DNA of 9,009 nucleotides from Oscillospiraceae bacterium (lineage in GTDB: Bacteria > Bacillota > Clostridia > Oscillospirales > Acutalibacteraceae), in assembly GCA_028706415.1 (NCBI GenBank), contig JAQWBK010000061.1:1-9009 (forward strand). Direction: 5' to 3'. The position numbers and the translations under genes are program-made. The notes under the pieces are model-generated. The model saw nothing but the letters and a program-made list of their open reading frames with translations, ran no database searches and was not told the DNA's origin. Below are positions 1 through 5,968 of the stretch, piece after piece. The stretch's first letter is position 1. Each line of letters starts with the position of its first letter.

Positions 1-1657
1 TTTGGTTATAATCCGGCAGATTTATTTGTCTCAGCAATCTCGATGCATGTATATCCGGCAGGCTGTAATTTTTCCAGGTTTTATAACTCAAGAGAGTTTC
101 TTGGACCTTTAGTGATTTAAGTGCCCTATCCTTAATTTCATAATCACTGTTCAAATAAAGCCTGTGAGTGGCCTCTACTGCGGATGGTCCCAAATCTCCC
201 AAATACTCTACATCAATTTCGCGCTCAGTAGATGCTGCCCTGCTTTCCAGATATTTATTTACATTATAATCCGCAATCAGCGTCTTAACATTAACCGCAT
301 TTAAAGCGACAGACATGATAATTACCGTCAGAGCAGTAAAACCAAATGCCTTGAATTTCGGACACCAGATTTTAATAATCGCACCAACCATACAGATGGC
401 GAAAACCGCATCCAGCCAGGTGACCATAACACGCTTTTCCGATAAATCGTAAGCCGAAATATAGGTAATCATTCTGTAAGCCGAAGAGGCAATTAACACA
501 TAGTTGCACAAGATAAATACACTCAGAAGAAATGAAACATATCCGGGAAGTCTATTTTTATCATTTTTCTGAACAAAAATCAAACAAATCATTATTATTA
601 TCACAGATATACAAAGGACGCCGCAAAGCTCAAAAAAGCCTGAACGAGCATAATTGGCATAAGACATTCCGCCTGGGAGCTCTATGCCCGCGAACAAATA
701 ACCAAGCTGAATAAGAACAAACAGTATAAAAATCAAATCAATTATTATGAAAACGGTTGCGGTCAAAATTCCGTTAATTCCGCTACCTAGCGAAATAACT
801 TTTTTCTCGGGCGTTTTTCTTGCCCGCAGGGTTATTAACCAGGAAGCTATAAAAATCGCTGTGCCTGTTCCGAATATAAGATCAAAGTAAATCCTGCCGA
901 AAGAGATGTTCAAATTCCCATAAATTTCGTTTGCCAGAAAACCGAAAACCTCGTCCGCTTTAATGAACAAGGACAGAAAAAGTGCAGCCAAGGGTAACGA
1001 AATTACCAGCCCAAGAATTATCATGGTTGAATTTGAGCTTTTTGCCTTTTTACCAATATTCTTGCCTACTGCTTTGAAGGGAATGTCTAAATAAATAAGC
1101 GGCCGTGCAATAAATGAAACAAGCGTATCATATACCGATTGCAGAGAAAACATGAGCCCGTACGAGGCTTTACTCATATGACATAGCTGCAGCGGAATTA
1201 ATGCAAGCAGTAGCAGGGTGTTTATTAGGTAGGTTGTTTCATTATCCTGAACGAAATAACCCAGGGAAAGCAGCGCAATTGGAATTAATAATACAAGGGA
1301 TGATTTGCTTATTTTTACATTCTTTTTTGTCAAATACCAAAAAACAATTGCATAAAAAACAGCGGTGAGTATGGGTACCGAAAGCCCAAAGCCACCGGCT
1401 AGAAACAATTCGGCAAATAAGATGCCGAAAATCCAACATAATATCACCACTATAAATGTTTGACGATTGGTGATTTGTTCGAATATCTCGTCTTGATCAA
1501 TTCTTTTATAAGGGGTAGGGCTGAATGCCGGATATGGGAAATAACCATTGTTGACCCCGCCGGAATTATTGCTCAAATATGCGTTTTCATTATCACTTGG
1601 TTTGTCCGGTTGCTCTAATTCATTAAAGTTTTCTGGGTTCTTATCCTGTTCAATCAT
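1..1657 (-). CDS. DUF4173/DUF4153-type multi-pass membrane protein, partial (C-terminus beyond window)
   Basis: An uninterrupted reading frame of 552 codons runs leftward from an ATG at 1657 to the window edge, so the C-terminus is missing. The start is fixed by GGAGG seven bases upstream (1665-1669). Residues 1-65 are hydrophilic, Asn/Pro-rich and probably cytoplasmic (NNGYFPYPAF about 36-45). From about 67 the protein is a series of hydrophobic helices with short loops. The most diagnostic stretch is YANYARSGFFEL at 333-344, which I recognise as the hallmark of the DUF4173 (DUF4153-like) family of Firmicute integral membrane proteins. The last visible part is a hydrophilic tail beginning DYNVNKYLE, then YLGDLGPSAVEA, also typical of that family. 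The molecular function of the family is not known to me. It is transcribed alone, away from the other genes, from a recognisable promoter. Family assignment is fairly sure; no function is claimed. Confidence 0.85.
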   Translation of the reverse strand, partial: MIEQDKNPENFNELEQPDKPSDNENAYLSNNSGGVNNGYFPYPAFSPTPYKRIDQDEIFEQITNRQTFIVVILCWIFGILFAELFLAGGFGLSVPILTAVFYAIVFWYLTKKNVKISKSSLVLLIPIALLSLGYFVQDNETTYLINTLLLLALIPLQLCHMSKASYGLMFSLQSVYDTLVSFIARPLIYLDIPFKAVGKNIGKKAKSSNSTMIILGLVISLPLAALFLSLFIKADEVFGFLANEIYGNLNISFGRIYFDLIFGTGTAIFIASWLITLRARKTPEKKVISLGSGINGILTATVFIIIDLIFILFVLIQLGYLFAGIELPGGMSYANYARSGFFELCGVLCISVIIIMICLIFVQKNDKNRLPGYVSFLLSVFILCNYVLIASSAYRMITYISAYDLSEKRVMVTWLDAVFAICMVGAIIKIWCPKFKAFGFTALTVIIMSVALNAVNVKTLIADYNVNKYLESRAASTEREIDVEYLGDLGPSAVEATHRLYLNSDYEIKDRALKSLKVQETLLSYKTWKNYSLPDIHASRLLRQINLPDYNQ

Positions 1658-1696
1658 ACTCTTTCCTCCGTTGTTTTAAATGATTAACCGGATATT

Positions 1697-1725
1697 AAAG
1701 TACCACAGATATTATCTAATGTCAA
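1697..1725 (-). promoter_or_regulatory. Sigma-A type promoter of the DUF4173-like gene
   Basis: On the minus strand TTGACA (1720-1725) is separated by exactly 17 bases from TACTTT (1697-1702). The -35 is a perfect consensus and the -10 matches at four of six positions. It lies about 40 bp upstream of the ATG at 1657 and points at it, giving a short leader. The inverted repeat at 1727-1755 abuts the -35. Confidence 0.6.
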
Positions 1726-1726
1726 T

Positions 1727-1755
1727 ATATATTTATCGAATAACGATAAATATAT
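1727..1755. promoter_or_regulatory. 12-bp perfect inverted repeat abutting the -35, candidate operator
   Basis: ATATATTTATCG (1727-1738) and its exact reverse complement CGATAAATATAT (1744-1755) flank a five-base AATAA spacer. The repeat ends one base before the -35 hexamer of the leftward promoter. No T-run follows on either strand, so a terminator is unlikely. A dimeric regulator site (TATCG-N5-CGATA core) is the natural reading, but no candidate regulator gene is in the window. Confidence 0.45.
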
Positions 1756-1790
1756 TGTTCAATGCAGGGGCAGGTTTATTTTCATCTTGT

Positions 1791-1887
1791 ACTAATTCCG
1801 ATTAGAAACATGCCAACAGAGCTGTGATAGCCATTCTGCCCGGTTGTCGCGGCTCTGTTGGCCGGAATGTTTCTTATTGAAATTAGT
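1791..1887 (+). mobile_element. Type A 97-bp palindromic repeat, copy 1 (MITE-like)
   Basis: This is the first of three copies of a 97-bp non-coding repeat (others at 8397-8493 and, inverted, 8913-9009). It begins ACTAATTCCGATTAGAAACA and ends with the imperfect reverse complement (...TGTTTCTTATTGAAATTAGT). Inside, GCCAACAGAGC and the distal CTGTTGGC form an inner stem around a loop of about 15 bases, so the whole unit can fold into a nearly continuous hairpin of about 40 pairs. It differs from copy 2 at 4 of 97 positions, and three changes in the inner stem turn G-C into G-U pairs rather than breaking them. TA borders both ends (TACTAATT...AATTAGTA). Outside that, TTG occurs on both sides, which could be a 3-bp target duplication. 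There is no transposase, so it is probably non-autonomous. Confidence 0.75.
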
Positions 1888-2032
1888 ATTGTATAGCAAC
1901 CATAAATTATTAATTATTAGGCGAGGCACAAATATAATTTTAGCGGTGGGGGAGGGGGAGGATGAATAAACGCAGATGTGCGGTGCACATTGCTATAGTG
2001 CCGGAGTGAGGGTAAAACCCTTTGTATTATGC
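1888..2032. other. Gene-free spacer with a G-rich purine tract
   Basis: This spacer between type A copy 1 and the 3' end of tspO holds no credible gene. Its one notable feature is a run of G-tracts at 1945-1961 (GGTGGGGGAGGGGGAGG), C-rich on the tspO-sense strand and so in that gene's 3' untranslated region. A small AGGGT/ACCCT hairpin near 2010-2023 has no T-run after it, so I do not call a terminator for tspO. The ATG at 1962 opens only 15 codons and sits directly against the purine run, too close for normal initiation. Confidence 0.4.
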
Positions 2033-2530
2033 CTACCTGTTTAACAAATAAAAGCCAAGATTAAGATAAGCCAAATATATTAGCCAGAAGAAATAGGGGA
2101 TTGTCAGCCAATATGCGATTTTTCTTATATACTTAAAGCCTGTCAAAATCAAGGAAACAAGGGCAATAAGGATTATCAGCCAGAAAAATGCCACCAACCG
2201 CCATTGCAGCTTGAAAAAAATCAGAGGCCAAAGGAAATTGAAAAGCATCTGAACAAAATACAGCCGTAAAACCCGCCCTCCGTCGATGTCGTTGGCGTTC
2301 CACACAAGATAGGCTGAAACGCCCATAAAAATATACAAGATTGTCCAAACAAACGGGAATATGCTTGTAGAGCAGGTCAGAGGAGGTTTTTCAAGCTCGT
2401 CAAATCGCGAGGCTCCCCCGACAAGTCCCCCAAACAGGCCGACGCCCAATGTAAGTAAGGTGAAAAAAAGCAGTGCCTTGAATTGAAAGTATCTTCTCGG
2501 CAGCACGGTTGAATTCATTATAATGTTCAT
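2033..2530 (-). CDS. tspO: TspO/MBR family (tryptophan-rich sensory protein) membrane protein
   Basis: A 165-residue protein with five hydrophobic helices, the normal size and topology of TspO/MBR. Recognisable motifs are KPPL (48-51), FPFVWTILYIFMGVSAYLVW (58-77) and the helix-3 motif FNFLWPLIFF. Family members bind porphyrins and related hydrophobic ligands in the membrane; the role here is unknown. The loop before helix 2, usually close to SPPGWVFP, reads TCSTSIFP, so the PPGW part is missing. I start at the ATG at 2530 (MNIIMNST) because a 35-bp imperfect palindrome at 2541-2575 lies just upstream and would be inside the gene if the ATG at 2602 were used. GGAAAGG lies only 2 bases before this ATG, so the in-frame ATG at 2518 (14 bases away) is also possible. 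The gene stands alone, divergent from the gene at 2976. Confidence 0.88.
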   Translation of the reverse strand: MNIIMNSTVLPRRYFQFKALLFFTLLTLGVGLFGGLVGGASRFDELEKPPLTCSTSIFPFVWTILYIFMGVSAYLVWNANDIDGGRVLRLYFVQMLFNFLWPLIFFKLQWRLVAFFWLIILIALVSLILTGFKYIRKIAYWLTIPYFFWLIYLAYLNLGFYLLNR

Positions 2531-2540
2531 ATCCTTTCCG

Positions 2541-2575
2541 AATTTGCCTGATCGATATAATCGGATAGGCAAATT
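2541..2575. promoter_or_regulatory. 35-bp imperfect palindrome in the tspO leader
   Basis: AATTTGCCTGATCGAT (2541-2556) and ATCGGATAGGCAAATT (2560-2575) pair at 13 of 16 positions around a three-base centre; the outer nine pairs are perfect. It lies about 10 bp upstream of the preferred tspO ATG. No T-run follows in the tspO direction (the next bases are CGGAAAGG, the ribosome site), so it is more likely an operator or an mRNA hairpin near the ribosome site than a terminator. Confidence 0.4.
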
Positions 2576-2603
2576 AAAAATTATTGGTATATGCCCCTTC
2601 ATT

Positions 2604-2619
2604 CATAATTATAATTATG
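2604..2619. promoter_or_regulatory. Perfect 16-bp palindrome in the divergent intergenic region
   Basis: CATAATTATAATTATG is its own exact reverse complement. It lies between tspO (left) and the gene at 2976 (right) and contains TATAAT, so it could be a -10 element or an operator. No good -35 at 17 bp was found on the minus strand, so the tspO promoter is not assigned. AT-richness makes a chance palindrome more likely than usual. Confidence 0.3.
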
Positions 2620-2707
2620 CCCTGTAAGCCGGAATTATAATGTTTTTCTCGATTATGCATATCATGGTTTTTATTGAATATTTTAATTATTTTAAATCAG
2701 CTGACTT

Positions 2708-2736
2708 TTGGAACATTATTAAGTAACCGGTAGCAT
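2708..2736 (+). promoter_or_regulatory. Possible promoter for the gene at 2976
   Basis: TTGGAA (2708-2713) and TAGCAT (2731-2736) are 17 bases apart, each matching the sigma-A consensus at four of six positions. They lie just left of the type B element, so the element would sit in the transcribed leader. This is the best pairing I could find in this AT-rich stretch, but it is only moderate. Confidence 0.3.
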
Positions 2737-2753
2737 AAATTTAACTATCTTTA

Positions 2754-2910
2754 GGTCACCTCTAAAAACCTGTTTTGAACGGATTCCGAGCAGAATTTTT
2801 GTCGGACAAGGAAAGCCGACAAAGCAATGCTTTCCGCATTACGAGGAGGTTTGACGTAGTCCGGCGGAAATTGTGCCGGAAGACGCCGGAAGGGGTTTTG
2901 AGAGGTGACC
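2754..2910. mobile_element. Type B 157-bp MITE-like element in a gene leader
   Basis: The ends are inverted repeats of 17 bp: GGTCACCTCTAAAAACC (2754-2770) and GGTTTTGAGAGGTGACC (2894-2910), with one mismatch. A direct TTTA flanks the element on both sides (2750-2753 and 2911-2914), as expected for a 4-bp target duplication. The interior has no convincing coding sequence; it holds a GGAAAGC/GCTTTCC inverted pair and a GC-rich right part. The right boundary is three bases before the AGGAGGGG at 2917-2924, so the element entered the leader of the downstream gene. No sequence like it is complete elsewhere in the window, but 2784-2812 resembles a box in the fold-back element at 8822-8851. Size, terminal repeats and duplication fit a non-autonomous transposon; the parent family is not identified. 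Confidence 0.7.
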
Positions 2911-2975
2911 TTTATAAGGAGGGGCTGAAGATAATGCTTGCTGCTTTATGTGTGGGTGAGTCGAGGAGAAGATGG

Positions 2976-3770
2976 ATGAGTTTTCGCCGCCGTCCACCTG
3001 TTGTAAAATCTGAGCTTGTCACTGCCGGAAGCGGCCGTTACTTGAAAATAACAGCCGATAAGGGACGAAACGGTCAGATAGATTGGGTAGGAGTGAGAAA
3101 GGCAGCAGGCCGTGAAACAAGCCGACTGCTCATACCAAGAGGGATAATTCCTCCGTCGGGTAGCAGGATTGCAGCCTTTAGAGGGGTCGAGCTTGCACGG
3201 CAGCTTATGACTTCAGCCGCTGTTGAGCTGTTAAAAATTGTTGCTATTAATCCGCGGCTGGTAAAGATTGCGATATATGACCCGCGGGGGGTAATGCCCG
3301 AATTGCCGATTCAATTTATACCGTATGCTTCGGATGTAAGGGTGATAACCAACAGATTCGATCGCTATAAAGCCCAGCAGTTTATGGCAATGCAGCAGTT
3401 CGGGGCTGTTTTATCCGTTACGGATGATCCGGCCGAGACCGGTGGAAGTCTTCTTTTAATAGCCCCCGAAGGATTTTCAAAGGGGGATAATATTTTAATG
3501 CCACGCGGATGGATAATGACGGCGGACAGCCCTGTTGAGCATAAAAAGGGGGTCATATACAGATATCTGCCCAAGGTTTCTCATGGCCTTTTATCTTCAA
3601 CCCCATTGGGCTGTGACGCTGTACAATTTCTTTCAGGTCTTTATGAATTGAGCGGTATTCGTGAAATTGCGGTGAGGCCTCCCGAATTTTTACAAACCAG
3701 CGGGCATACTATCACACTGAAGGATGCGGCGTGGAGGCTTGCAGGTCTTGACATTGGTATATCTGTTTAG
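2976..3770 (+). CDS. Conserved-looking protein of unknown function, possible Rossmann-like fold
   Basis: I do not recognise this 264-residue soluble protein. It has a very basic N-terminus (MSFRRRPPVVK), a strand-like region (YLKITADKG, about 22-30), then RLLIPRGIIPP (about 50-60). The middle contains alternating strands and helices: VKIAIYDPRG (96-105), DVRVITN (120-126), GAVLSVTDDP and GSLLLIAPEG, which suggests a Rossmann-like alpha/beta fold. There is no signal peptide, membrane helix or clear nucleotide-binding glycine motif. The start at 2976 has GAGGAG seven bases upstream (2963-2968). An in-frame ATG at 2934, with AGGAGGGG at 2917-2924, would add 14 residues and is a real alternative. 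Frames extended further upstream read into the type B element and are not credible. It directly precedes the greA-lysS cluster, and the greA promoter overlaps its last codons. Coding status is likely; function unknown. Confidence 0.7.
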   Translation: MSFRRRPPVVKSELVTAGSGRYLKITADKGRNGQIDWVGVRKAAGRETSRLLIPRGIIPPSGSRIAAFRGVELARQLMTSAAVELLKIVAINPRLVKIAIYDPRGVMPELPIQFIPYASDVRVITNRFDRYKAQQFMAMQQFGAVLSVTDDPAETGGSLLLIAPEGFSKGDNILMPRGWIMTADSPVEHKKGVIYRYLPKVSHGLLSSTPLGCDAVQFLSGLYELSGIREIAVRPPEFLQTSGHTITLKDAAWRLAGLDIGISV

Positions 3771-3776
3771 TATAAT
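3748..3776 (+). promoter_or_regulatory. Perfect-consensus sigma-A promoter driving greA
   Basis: TTGACA (3748-3753), a 17-base spacer, and TATAAT (3771-3776): both hexamers and the spacing are ideal. The -35 and spacer are the final codons of the upstream gene (LDIGISV and stop), and the -10 begins directly after its TAG. Transcription should start near 3783, leaving a leader of about 80 bases before greA. Confidence 0.85.
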
Positions 3777-3823
3777 TACTGCCATGAAACCTGCGTCTTT
3801 GTCGGCTCAGGTATAAAATTGTT

Positions 3824-3842
3824 GAATTTTGACTTAAAATTC
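3824..3842. repeat. 7-bp inverted repeat in the greA leader
   Basis: GAATTTT (3824-3830) and AAAATTC (3836-3842) flank GACTT, seven bases before the greA ribosome site AAGGAG (3849-3854). As RNA it is a weak AT-only hairpin apart from one G-C pair. It might tune ribosome access or be an operator, but it may be chance. Confidence 0.25.
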
Positions 3843-3864
3843 GCTCCGAAGGAGACCGTGCATA

Positions 3865-4338
3865 ATGAACAAACAGACAGTAATTACCGATGAGGGCTTG
3901 AAGCGCCTTGAAAGTGAACTGGAAGAACTGAAACTGGTTAAGCGAAAAGATATCGCAGAAAAGATCAAAGTAGCATTATCCTTTGGCGATTTGTCGGAAA
4001 ACAGTGAATATGATGAAGCAAAAAACGAACAAGCCATGATAGAAGGTCGCATCAGCGAAATTGAAAACCAGCTTAAAAATGTTTTGGTTCTGGATGAAAG
4101 CGAACTAAGCACAGAGGTTGTGCATATAGGCTCCCGTATTAAGGTGAAAGACTTTGAAACAGGGAAAACCGAAACTTATCAGATTGTCGGCTCTACCGAA
4201 GCCGACCCAATGAACGGCCGTATTTCAGACGAGTCACCTGTCGGAATGGGTTTTCTTAACCACAAAAACGGCGATAAAGTAGAGGTCGATACCCCTTACG
4301 GAGCATTTAAATACGAAATATTGGAAATATTAAAATGA
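3865..4338 (+). CDS. greA: Transcription elongation factor GreA
   Basis: The product (157 residues, standard GreA length) enters the RNA polymerase secondary channel and stimulates cleavage of backtracked transcripts. Residues 1 to about 75 form the antiparallel coiled coil (LKRLESELEELK, then IEGRISEIENQLKNV). The turn GDLSENSEYDEAKNEQ carries the acidic tip residues D42 and E45, equivalent to the D41/E44 pair of E. coli GreA. The C-terminal FKBP-like domain (about 82-157) includes SRIKVKDFETGK, YQIVGSTEADP and ISDESPVGMGFL. The ATG at 3865 has AAGGAG ten bases upstream. Transcription comes from the perfect promoter at 3748-3776. A terminator hairpin follows 25 bases after the stop, which may uncouple it from lysS, although greA-lysS adjacency is common in clostridia. 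Confidence 0.97.
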   Translation: MNKQTVITDEGLKRLESELEELKLVKRKDIAEKIKVALSFGDLSENSEYDEAKNEQAMIEGRISEIENQLKNVLVLDESELSTEVVHIGSRIKVKDFETGKTETYQIVGSTEADPMNGRISDESPVGMGFLNHKNGDKVEVDTPYGAFKYEILEILK

Positions 4339-4362
4339 TCCGGCTCTGCACCGGTAATGTTT

Positions 4363-4397
4363 GGGCGCGGTGACCATAGGTTACCCGCCCGTTTTTT
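4363..4397 (+). terminator. Intrinsic terminator/attenuator between greA and lysS
   Basis: GGGCGCGGTGACC (4363-4375) pairs with GGTTACCCGCCC (4379-4390) over about 12 pairs with one bulged C and one G-U, closed by an ATA loop, and is followed by G and six T (4392-4397). This is a textbook Rho-independent terminator on the plus strand. It ends 14 bases before the lysS ribosome site. I see no T-box sequence (no AGGGTGGAACCGCG-like element) and no obvious antiterminator, except that GGTAA near 4353-4358 could compete for TTACC at 4381-4385. Confidence 0.75.
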
Positions 4398-4426
4398 GGA
4401 GCTTTATAAAGAAAGGATACGATACT

Positions 4427-5938
4427 GTGGACCACACCAACAACACGAACGGCCAGCCGCCCGAGCTTAGTGAACAGGAGTTAAGCGAGCTCCTCCAAAT
4501 ACGCCATGATAAGCTGACCGCTTTGCAGAAGGCGGGCAATGACCCGTTTAAAATTACAAAATGGGACCGAACCCATTCCTCGGCAGAAATTGTTGAGAAT
4601 TTCGAGTTGTTGGAGGGGAAACCGGTTACAATTGCAGGCCGTATTATGACATGGCGCAACATGGGCAAGGCAAGCTTTATTGATTTGCGTGATGGTTCCG
4701 GACGCATTCAGGTATATATACGAATCGATGATGTCGGAGAGGATGTATACGCGGAATTCGGGCATTGGGATGTTGGGGATATTATCGGGGTTGAGGGTAC
4801 CGTGTTTCGTACAAGACGCGGTGAAATATCGGTTCACTCAAATTCTTTAAAGCTTCTTTCAAAGTCACTGCTTCCTCTGCCCGACAAGTTTCACGGGTTG
4901 AAGGATACCGACACACGGTATCGTCAAAGATATGTCGACCTCATTATTAATCCCGAGGTTAAGGATACCTTTATTAAACGCAGTCGGATTATTACGCTTA
5001 TTAGAGAATTCCTTGATGCAAGAGGATATCTTGAGGTTGATACCCCGGTGCTTCATACCTCTGAAATCGGGGCGGCGGCCCGTCCCTTTGTAACCCATCA
5101 TAACACCCTTGATCTTGATATGTACCTAAGAATCGAAACCGAGCTTTATTTGAAAAGGCTGATTGTGGGTGGTTTTGAAAAGGTGTATGAAGTCGGCCGT
5201 ATTTTCCGCAACGAAGGTATGAGCATTAAGCATAATCCTGAATTTACCTCGGTTGAGCTATATCAAGCATATGCTGATTATAAGGATATGATGGATATTG
5301 TTGAGGAGCTTTATGTTTTCCTTGCACAAAAGGTATGCGGGAGTGAAGTAATACCCTATCAAGGGGTTGAAATAGATATGAGCTCGCCCTGGGAACGCAT
5401 GACCATGGTTGAGGCAGTCAAAAAGTATTCAGGGGTTGACTATAACGACTGGAAATCGGATGAAGATGCTCAAAATGCTGCGGACGCAAAAGGGGTACAT
5501 TACGATAAAAATGCGACAACCAAAGGGGATATATTGGCTGCATTCTTTGATTCGTTTGTCGAAGAAAAGCTTGTACAGCCGACATTTATATACGACTATC
5601 CGGTAGAAATTTCTCCACTTGCCAAGCGTAAGGCGGACCAGCCTGAGTTTACCGAACGATTTGAATTTTTCATAACTGCCCGAGAAATGGGCAACGCATT
5701 TTCAGAGCTGAATGACCCTGTCGATCAGCGGGAGCGCTTTGTTAAACAGGTTGCGGAAAAGCGGGCAATGGGTGCAAATGCCGAGGTTGATGAGGATTTC
5801 CTTACAGCCATGGAATACGGAATGCCGCCTACCGGCGGACTCGGTTTTGGTTTGGACAGGCTTGTGATGCTGCTTACCGACCAGTATTCCATCCGAGATG
5901 TATTGCTTTTCCCCACCATGAAGCCCAAAGAAAAATAA
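4427..5938 (+). CDS. lysS: Lysyl-tRNA synthetase, class II
   Basis: Charges tRNA-Lys with lysine using ATP, in the cytosol. The 503-residue length matches bacterial LysS (about 500). An OB-fold anticodon-binding domain spans roughly residues 67-150 (VTIAGRIMTWRNMGKASFIDL). The class II catalytic core follows, with AAARPFVTHHN (216-226), motif 2 R261-N-E with HNPEFTSVE, and motif 3 GLGFGLDR (471-478) near the end. The segment before AAARPF reads TSEIG where GG is usual, a small variation. I choose the GTG at 4427 (V/MDHTNN) because AAAGGA lies nine bases upstream (4412-4417); an upstream TTG at 4361 would read through the terminator hairpin and has no ribosome site. It is 88 bp after greA with a terminator between, and 30 bp before the next gene, so it probably heads an operon with the membrane protein and ilvD, fed by readthrough from greA. 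Confidence 0.97.
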   Translation: MDHTNNTNGQPPELSEQELSELLQIRHDKLTALQKAGNDPFKITKWDRTHSSAEIVENFELLEGKPVTIAGRIMTWRNMGKASFIDLRDGSGRIQVYIRIDDVGEDVYAEFGHWDVGDIIGVEGTVFRTRRGEISVHSNSLKLLSKSLLPLPDKFHGLKDTDTRYRQRYVDLIINPEVKDTFIKRSRIITLIREFLDARGYLEVDTPVLHTSEIGAAARPFVTHHNTLDLDMYLRIETELYLKRLIVGGFEKVYEVGRIFRNEGMSIKHNPEFTSVELYQAYADYKDMMDIVEELYVFLAQKVCGSEVIPYQGVEIDMSSPWERMTMVEAVKKYSGVDYNDWKSDEDAQNAADAKGVHYDKNATTKGDILAAFFDSFVEEKLVQPTFIYDYPVEISPLAKRKADQPEFTERFEFFITAREMGNAFSELNDPVDQRERFVKQVAEKRAMGANAEVDEDFLTAMEYGMPPTGGLGFGLDRLVMLLTDQYSIRDVLLFPTMKPKEK

Positions 5939-5968
5939 AGTGGTTTTTTCAGTATACGGAAAGGTCTG

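Noticed and set aside
1242..1439. 65-codon minus-strand open frame
   Set aside because: It is an out-of-frame shadow inside the continuous DUF4173-like gene, which runs through this stretch without a stop.
1790..1888. Type A repeat as a simple bidirectional Rho-independent terminator
   Set aside because: No T-run follows the stem on either strand, and three near-identical copies with matching flanking triplets fit a dispersed repeat better.
1962..2009. 15-codon ORF after the G-rich tract
   Set aside because: The purine run abuts the ATG with no spacing, the peptide MNKRRCAVHIAIVPE has no recognisable character, and the frame is short enough to be chance.
2775..2975. N-terminal extension of the gene at 2976 beginning with a TTG at 2775
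   Set aside because: The extension has no ribosome site and lies mostly inside the type B inverted-repeat element, which explains the open frame. Only the part from 2934 remains a possible alternative.
4361..4426. TTG start giving a 22-residue longer LysS
   Set aside because: It reads through the terminator stem, has no ribosome site, and the GTG at 4427 has AAAGGA at proper distance and gives the family length.
4339..4426. T-box riboswitch upstream of lysS
   Set aside because: The conserved T-box bulge sequence and the stem I elements are absent, and the 88-bp gap is too short for a T-box.
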